From: a bacterium
Lineage (GTDB): Bacteria > SZUA-182 > SZUA-191
Assembly: GCA_003230535.1 (NCBI GenBank)
Contig: QIEW01000213.1
Coordinates: forward strand, 1-9,307
Length of the DNA stretch: 9,307 bases
Direction of reading: 5' to 3'
Under the pieces are notes generated by a model, which saw only the letters and a list, made by a program, of their open reading frames with translations, made no database searches and was not told the DNA's origin. Of the stretch, positions 6,556 through 9,307 are shown piece after piece. The position numbers and the translations under genes are program-made. Each line of letters begins with the position of its first letter. Position 1 is the first letter of the stretch.

Positions 6556-6821
6556 CCGAGGTTAGCTTCAGCTTCCCATTCAAAAGGTCATACAAGAAAA
6601 GGGTCAAGGGACGAAAAGAGTTAGAGGCCAAGTTTTGGGAAAAGGTGGAGCTTTTCATACATGACCCTTTCAACAAAAATTTGAGAACACACAAGCTATC
6701 GGGAAGACTAAAGGATTTGTGGAGCTTCCATGTGGAGTATGATGTGCGAGTGGTGTTCTATTTTGCGGATGAGGCCAGGGTGGTCTTCGTAGATATAGGA
6801 AAACATGATGAGGTGTACTAA
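6552..6821 (+). CDS. RelE/YafQ-family type II toxin (mRNA interferase-like)
   Basis: This 89-residue product is intact and has the compact RelE/ParE fold signature. A basic N-terminus (FKRSYKKRVKGRKE) leads to HKLSGRLKDLWSF (47-59), Arg66 in VRVVFYF, and a C-terminal DIGKHDEVY (81-89) ending the protein. The last motif, with His85, corresponds to the YafQ-type IG-H-DxxY/F ending where the catalytic His lies. By family it would cleave mRNA on the ribosome and be neutralised by the upstream antitoxin. The ATG overlaps the antitoxin stop, typical for such operons. The odd point is that the toxin is open while its antitoxin reading frame is broken. Confidence 0.88.
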   Translation: MTEVSFSFPFKRSYKKRVKGRKELEAKFWEKVELFIHDPFNKNLRTHKLSGRLKDLWSFHVEYDVRVVFYFADEARVVFVDIGKHDEVY

Positions 6822-6850
6822 TGCTTACGTTAACAGGAGGCGAGAAATGA
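6821..6850 (+). other. 9-codon mini-ORF linking toxin and exported-protein genes
   Basis: ATG 6821 overlaps the toxin stop (TAATG), encodes MLTLTGGEK and ends with TGA overlapping the next gene's ATG (ATGA). It contains the AGGAGG ribosome binding site (6835-6840) of the next gene. It may serve translational coupling or be chance. Confidence 0.2.
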
Positions 6851-7286
6851 GAAGAAAGGGTTTAGTTGTCAAATTGGTGGTTGCGTCATTTGTTGTTTCG
6901 TTACTTTTATCATCAGTTTATCATCAGCAGTTGTTTATGCAGGTGTCCAGAGAAATTGGGAATTAGCGTATGAACACGATGAAAATGGACAGAGGATTAA
7001 TGGCAGTCTTAATAAACTAGGGACCGCCATCAAAAGTGGCGCTGATATAAAAGTGATAATTACGCATCCTGATTCTAGCGTAGTCTCATTTTTCGTACAA
7101 GGCGTTACCATTAACGCAGACAAAAGTATTGTTGGGGCTTGGCAGATGACATATCAAGAGTGGGGTCCAGGGCAACTAATTCATAGGATAACTCGTCTGG
7201 CAACCGACGGTACTATTAAGTGGCTTTATGATGGGGCACCCCCTCAAGAAGATATAAGACCAATGAAGTGGTTTGTTAATAGGTAA
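6847..7286 (+). pseudogene. Small exported protein disrupted by an 11-bp tandem duplication
   Basis: ATG 6847 has an excellent ribosome binding site (AGGAGG, 6-nt spacing). The product starts as a classic signal peptide, MRRKGLVVKLVVASFVVSLL. The frame then runs into TTTATCATCAG repeated twice in tandem (6906-6927) and stops at TAG after 38 codons. Removing one 11-nt copy restores a single 142-residue frame: signal peptide ending SSAVVYA, then a mature part starting GVQRNWELAYEHDENG and ending PMKWFVNR. The mature domain, with NGSLNKLGTAIKSGADIKVI and several Trp residues, is not a family I can name; a periplasmic or extracellular location is inferred. An internal GTG at 7053 leaves a shorter open frame. 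The lesion fits recent slipped-strand replication, or an assembly error. Confidence 0.75.
6906..6927 (+). repeat. 11-bp perfect tandem duplication
   Basis: TTTATCATCAG occurs twice without spacer at 6906-6916 and 6917-6927. The unit is not a multiple of three and lies inside the signal-peptide region of the gene at 6847, shifting its frame. Confidence 0.95.
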
Positions 7287-7299
7287 ACGCTGAGTCCTG

Positions 7300-7321
7300 A
7301 AAGGGTTATGATTCCCTTTTT
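7300..7321 (+). terminator. Weak intrinsic terminator after the exported-protein gene
   Basis: AAAGGG (7300-7305) pairs with CCCTTT (7314-7319) around an 8-nt loop, followed by further T residues (CCCTTTTT). The stem is only 6 bp, so termination may be partial. Confidence 0.4.
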
Positions 7322-7378
7322 CCTTTCTGGCTTTTAGAACAAGAGGAAAGTTATGGGCTGTTGTAGCAGAGGGATAAA

Positions 7379-7603
7379 ATGCAAACAGATTGGAGAACCA
7401 TTGTAAGCACACCTGATGTGTTGCGGGGTAAGCCGCGTATCAAAGGGACCAGGATTTCGGTTAGTCTTATTCTGGGATATTTGGCGGCGGGTAACACTGC
7501 CGAAGAAATTATAAAGGAGTTCCCCGACCTCACCAAAGAACGGATCGTTGCTTGTTTGGATTATGCTCGTGAGTTATCAGAATTTGAGGTTGCCGTTGCA
7601 TGA
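7379..7603 (+). CDS. DUF433 antitoxin (VapB-like)
   Basis: The 74-residue product matches the DUF433 pattern: an N-terminal segment TPDVLRGKPRIKGTRISV (11-28), then a helix-turn-helix-like part with AAGNTAEEIIKEFPDLT, and LDYARELSEFE near the end. DUF433 proteins are small DNA-binding antitoxins usually paired with PIN-like DUF5615 toxins, as here. The ATG follows AGAGGG at 5-nt spacing, and the last codons overlap the toxin start by 4 nt (ATGA). It would neutralise the downstream protein and probably autoregulate the pair. The module is intact, unlike the RelE-type module upstream in the same island. Confidence 0.9.
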   Translation: MQTDWRTIVSTPDVLRGKPRIKGTRISVSLILGYLAAGNTAEEIIKEFPDLTKERIVACLDYARELSEFEVAVA

Positions 7604-7965
7604 GGTTAAGGTTTTTCGCCGACCACTGTATTCCCAATTTTATAGTCCAAGCACTCAGAGGCGCAGGCTGTGAAGTTTTACGGCTGAGGGATTACATTCC
7701 CCCAGATTCGGCAGATTTGGTGGTGATCTCGAAAGCACAGGAACTTGATGCTGTTCTAATTTCTTTGAATGGAGATTTTGCCGATATAGTGACTTATCCT
7801 CCAGCATACTACAAGGGTATCATTGCCCTGCAAGTGAGAAATCATCCGGAAATTATTATACCGCTTATTAGCAGGTTGAAAGGTTATTTGTCTGCCTGCT
7901 CTGATATGGATCATTACAAAGGAAAGTTGCTTTTGGTGGAGGTTCATAGGATTAGGGTCCGATAA
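7600..7965 (+). CDS. DUF5615 PIN-like toxin (VapC-like)
   Basis: This 121-residue protein begins MRLRFFADHCIPN, giving the first PIN-like acidic residue D8. D36 and D39 lie in PPDSAD, and the LISLNGDFADIVTYPP block (53-68) contains the conserved DF pair. In many DUF5615 members the corresponding motif is TxDxDF; here the first Asp is Asn57, which may be typical of this SLNGDF subgroup. By family it is a predicted Mg-dependent ribonuclease toxin held in check by the DUF433 partner. Start ATG 7600 overlaps the antitoxin stop, so translation is coupled. It is the last gene of the island before a repeat element and nuoF. Confidence 0.88.
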   Translation: MRLRFFADHCIPNFIVQALRGAGCEVLRLRDYIPPDSADLVVISKAQELDAVLISLNGDFADIVTYPPAYYKGIIALQVRNHPEIIIPLISRLKGYLSACSDMDHYKGKLLLVEVHRIRVR

Positions 7966-7983
7966 TTATTATGAACATATGTG

Positions 7984-7994
7984 ATCCCCAAATA
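7984..7994. repeat. Right copy of 11-bp direct repeat ATCCCCAAATA
   Basis: Identical to 6259-6269 on the other side of the toxin-antitoxin genes. It coincides with the left tip of the inverted-repeat element at 7985-8104. Confidence 0.5.
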
Positions 7995-8104
7995 AATGTC
8001 AAATCTCAAAATCCAAAAGGGCAATGCCCCAAGTCCAAATAAAATTCAAAATCCCAATGCCGAATTTTTGACATTTGGGCTTTGGCATTGGTTGTTCTTT
8101 GGGG
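7985..8104. repeat. ~120-bp MITE-like imperfect inverted-repeat element
   Basis: Terminal CCCCAAA (7986-7992) pairs with TTTGGGG (8098-8104), AAATGTCAAA (7994-8003) pairs perfectly with TTTGACATTT (8067-8076), and CCAATGCC (8054-8061) pairs with GGCATTGG (8084-8091). The stretch is AT-rich, built of recurring caaa/caatgcc words, and has no coding signal. It lies between the DUF5615 gene and nuoF and is unlike the repeat at 894-1043. Confidence 0.65.
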
Positions 8105-8125
8105 TTCTGGTTCCCGGAATTAATT

Positions 8126-8135
8126 GAAGGAGAGG
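8126..8135 (+). promoter_or_regulatory. Ribosome binding site deciding the TTG start of nuoF
   Basis: GAAGGAGAGG precedes TTG 8141 by 5 nt. The in-frame start at 8075 lies inside the repeat element and its leader residues do not resemble NuoF. Confidence 0.75.
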
Positions 8136-8140
8136 AAAAC

Positions 8141-9307
8141 TTGCCGGCAGAGACGCGGATAGTTTTAAGGAATATAGATAAGCCGAATTCAGAGCATATT
8201 GCTGTTTATCAGAGCGGCGGCGGCTATCAGGCCTTGCGGAAGGCGCTTAAGGACATGCTGCCGGTAGAGGTAATCGACCTGATAAAGAATTCCGGCCTGC
8301 GCGGTCGGGGCGGAGCGGGTTTCCCCACCGGAATGAAGTGGCAGTTCTGTTCGGCCGACCACAAAAAACCGAAGTATATTATCTGTAATGCTGATGAAGG
8401 CGAGCCGGGTTAAGGACCGCGACATTCTGGAGCGCGATCCGCATGCGGTGCTGGAGGGAATGGCCGTCGCCGGTTTTGCCATAGGAGCGGAGTACGGCAC
8501 AGTCTATATCCGGGGAGAGTATCTGCTGGGGGTGAAACGGTTGCTGGATGCTATATGGGAGGCGGAGGCGAAAGGTTTTTTAGGCAAAAACATCCTAGGC
8601 TCGGATTTTAGCTTTGATATTAATATTTACTCGGGGGCGGGCTCTTATATCTGCGGCGAGGAGACGGCATTATTGGAATCCTTGGAGGGCAAGGTTGGCC
8701 GCTCCCGGTTAAAACCGCCGTTTCCGGTAAATGAAGGGTTTTGGGCTAAGCCTACCAGCGTAAATAATGTGGAGACACTGGCTAATGTGCCTCTGATCGT
8801 AGCGAATGGGGATGAATGGTTTAAGGGCTACGGTCTCCCTGATTGTTCGGGAACCAAAATCTTCTCGATCAGCGGTCACGTCAACCGGCCTGGGAACTAC
8901 GAGCTGCCGATGGGGGTGACCTTGAGGGAGTTGATTTATGATTTTGCCGGTGGAATAAGGGAAAATCGTAAACCTAAAGCAGTCCTGCCGGGCGGGACAT
9001 CCACTTCTTGTCTCATCCCGGATCAATTTGATATAAAGATGGATTTTAGGAGCCTGAGTCTGGCGGGCACAATGTTGGGTTCGGGAGCGGTAATTGTGAT
9101 GGATGAGACTACCTGCATGGTGGGAGCCGCACTTTCCGTCGCTGAATTCTTTGCCCATGAGTCTTGCGGAAGATGTACTCCCTGTCGGGAAGGTACCATG
9201 TGGATGGTGAAACTGCTGGAAAGGGTAAGGCGGGGCCAAACCCAGAACGGAGAGTTGGATTTAATTCGGGACCTGGGGGAGAATATGCGGATAGGCTCTT
9301 TCTGTCC
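8141..9307 (+). pseudogene. nuoF: NADH-quinone oxidoreductase subunit F, frameshifted; 3' end off window
   Basis: NuoF (51-kDa homologue) binds NADH, FMN and the 4Fe-4S cluster N3. From TTG 8141 the frame reads RIVLRNIDK, then [16 protein letters not shown] (52-67) and CNADEGEPG, and hits TAA at 8411. The family continues TFKDRDILERDPH; here KDRDILERDPH follows in the next frame from 8412. The sequence therefore lacks about 5 nt (the Thr codon and most of the Phe codon). The second frame is open to the window end, with YICGEETALLESLEG, RLKPPFP, VNNVETLANVP and ESCGRCTPCREGT; the fourth cluster Cys (GSFC) is the last full codon but one. Everything outside the lesion looks functional, so this is a recent mutation or a sequence error. 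It is separated from nuoE by the toxin-antitoxin island. Confidence 0.88.

Noticed and set aside
8075-8140. N-terminal extension of NuoF from 8075
   Set aside because: This part is inside the inverted-repeat element and lacks a ribosome binding site; GAAGGAGAGG supports TTG 8141.
8709-9239. 176-codon minus-strand open frame
   Set aside because: It lies wholly inside nuoF coding sequence with strong NuoF motifs on the plus strand, so it is an antisense shadow.

Overview
The window reads as a chromosomal segment of an anaerobic bacterium of intermediate GC. Strong GGAGG-type ribosome binding sites, frequent GTG/TTG/CTG starts and the style of the Nuo proteins suggest a Firmicutes (Clostridia-like) or similar lineage. 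This taxonomic guess is inference only. The main content is a respiratory complex I (NADH:quinone oxidoreductase) operon, nuoA-B-C-D-H-I-E-[island]-F, transcribed on the + strand and running off the right edge.

Layout. 1-830 (minus strand) is the 5' part of a radical SAM protein gene that continues past the left edge. 831-1263 is a divergent intergenic region. It holds a 150-bp inverted-repeat (MITE-like) element at 894-1043, a very good sigma-A promoter at 1123-1151, and small palindromes in the nuo leader. 1264-6198 carries tightly packed, intact nuoA, B, C, D, H, I and E. nuoC has an apparent CTG start after an unusually long gap, and NuoD has Ile where the quinone-site Tyr is expected.

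6199-8140 is an accessory island that separates nuoE from nuoF. It opens with two perfect hairpins that share a GTCAG core. Next come a RelE/YafQ-type toxin with a frameshifted antitoxin and a small exported protein broken by an exact 11-bp tandem duplication. The island ends with an intact DUF433/DUF5615 (VapBC-like) toxin-antitoxin pair and a ~120-bp inverted-repeat element. The 11-bp sequence ATCCCCAAATA occurs at both ends of the gene-bearing part (6259-6269 and 7984-7994).

8141-9307 is nuoF (TTG start). About 5 nt are missing inside the ADEGEPG-TFKDR flavin/NADH-site motif, which gives a stop at 8411; the rest of NuoF is readable in another frame to the window end.

NuoB, C, D and I form the connecting arm with clusters N2, N6a and N6b. 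NuoA and NuoH are membrane subunits. NuoE and NuoF are the NADH-oxidising module. The break in nuoF and the island between nuoE and nuoF together suggest that the NADH input module is decaying, or that the 6.4-8.4 kb stretch contains sequence errors. Three independent frame lesions lie within about 2 kb, while everything upstream is intact. I see no tRNA, rRNA or CRISPR array.
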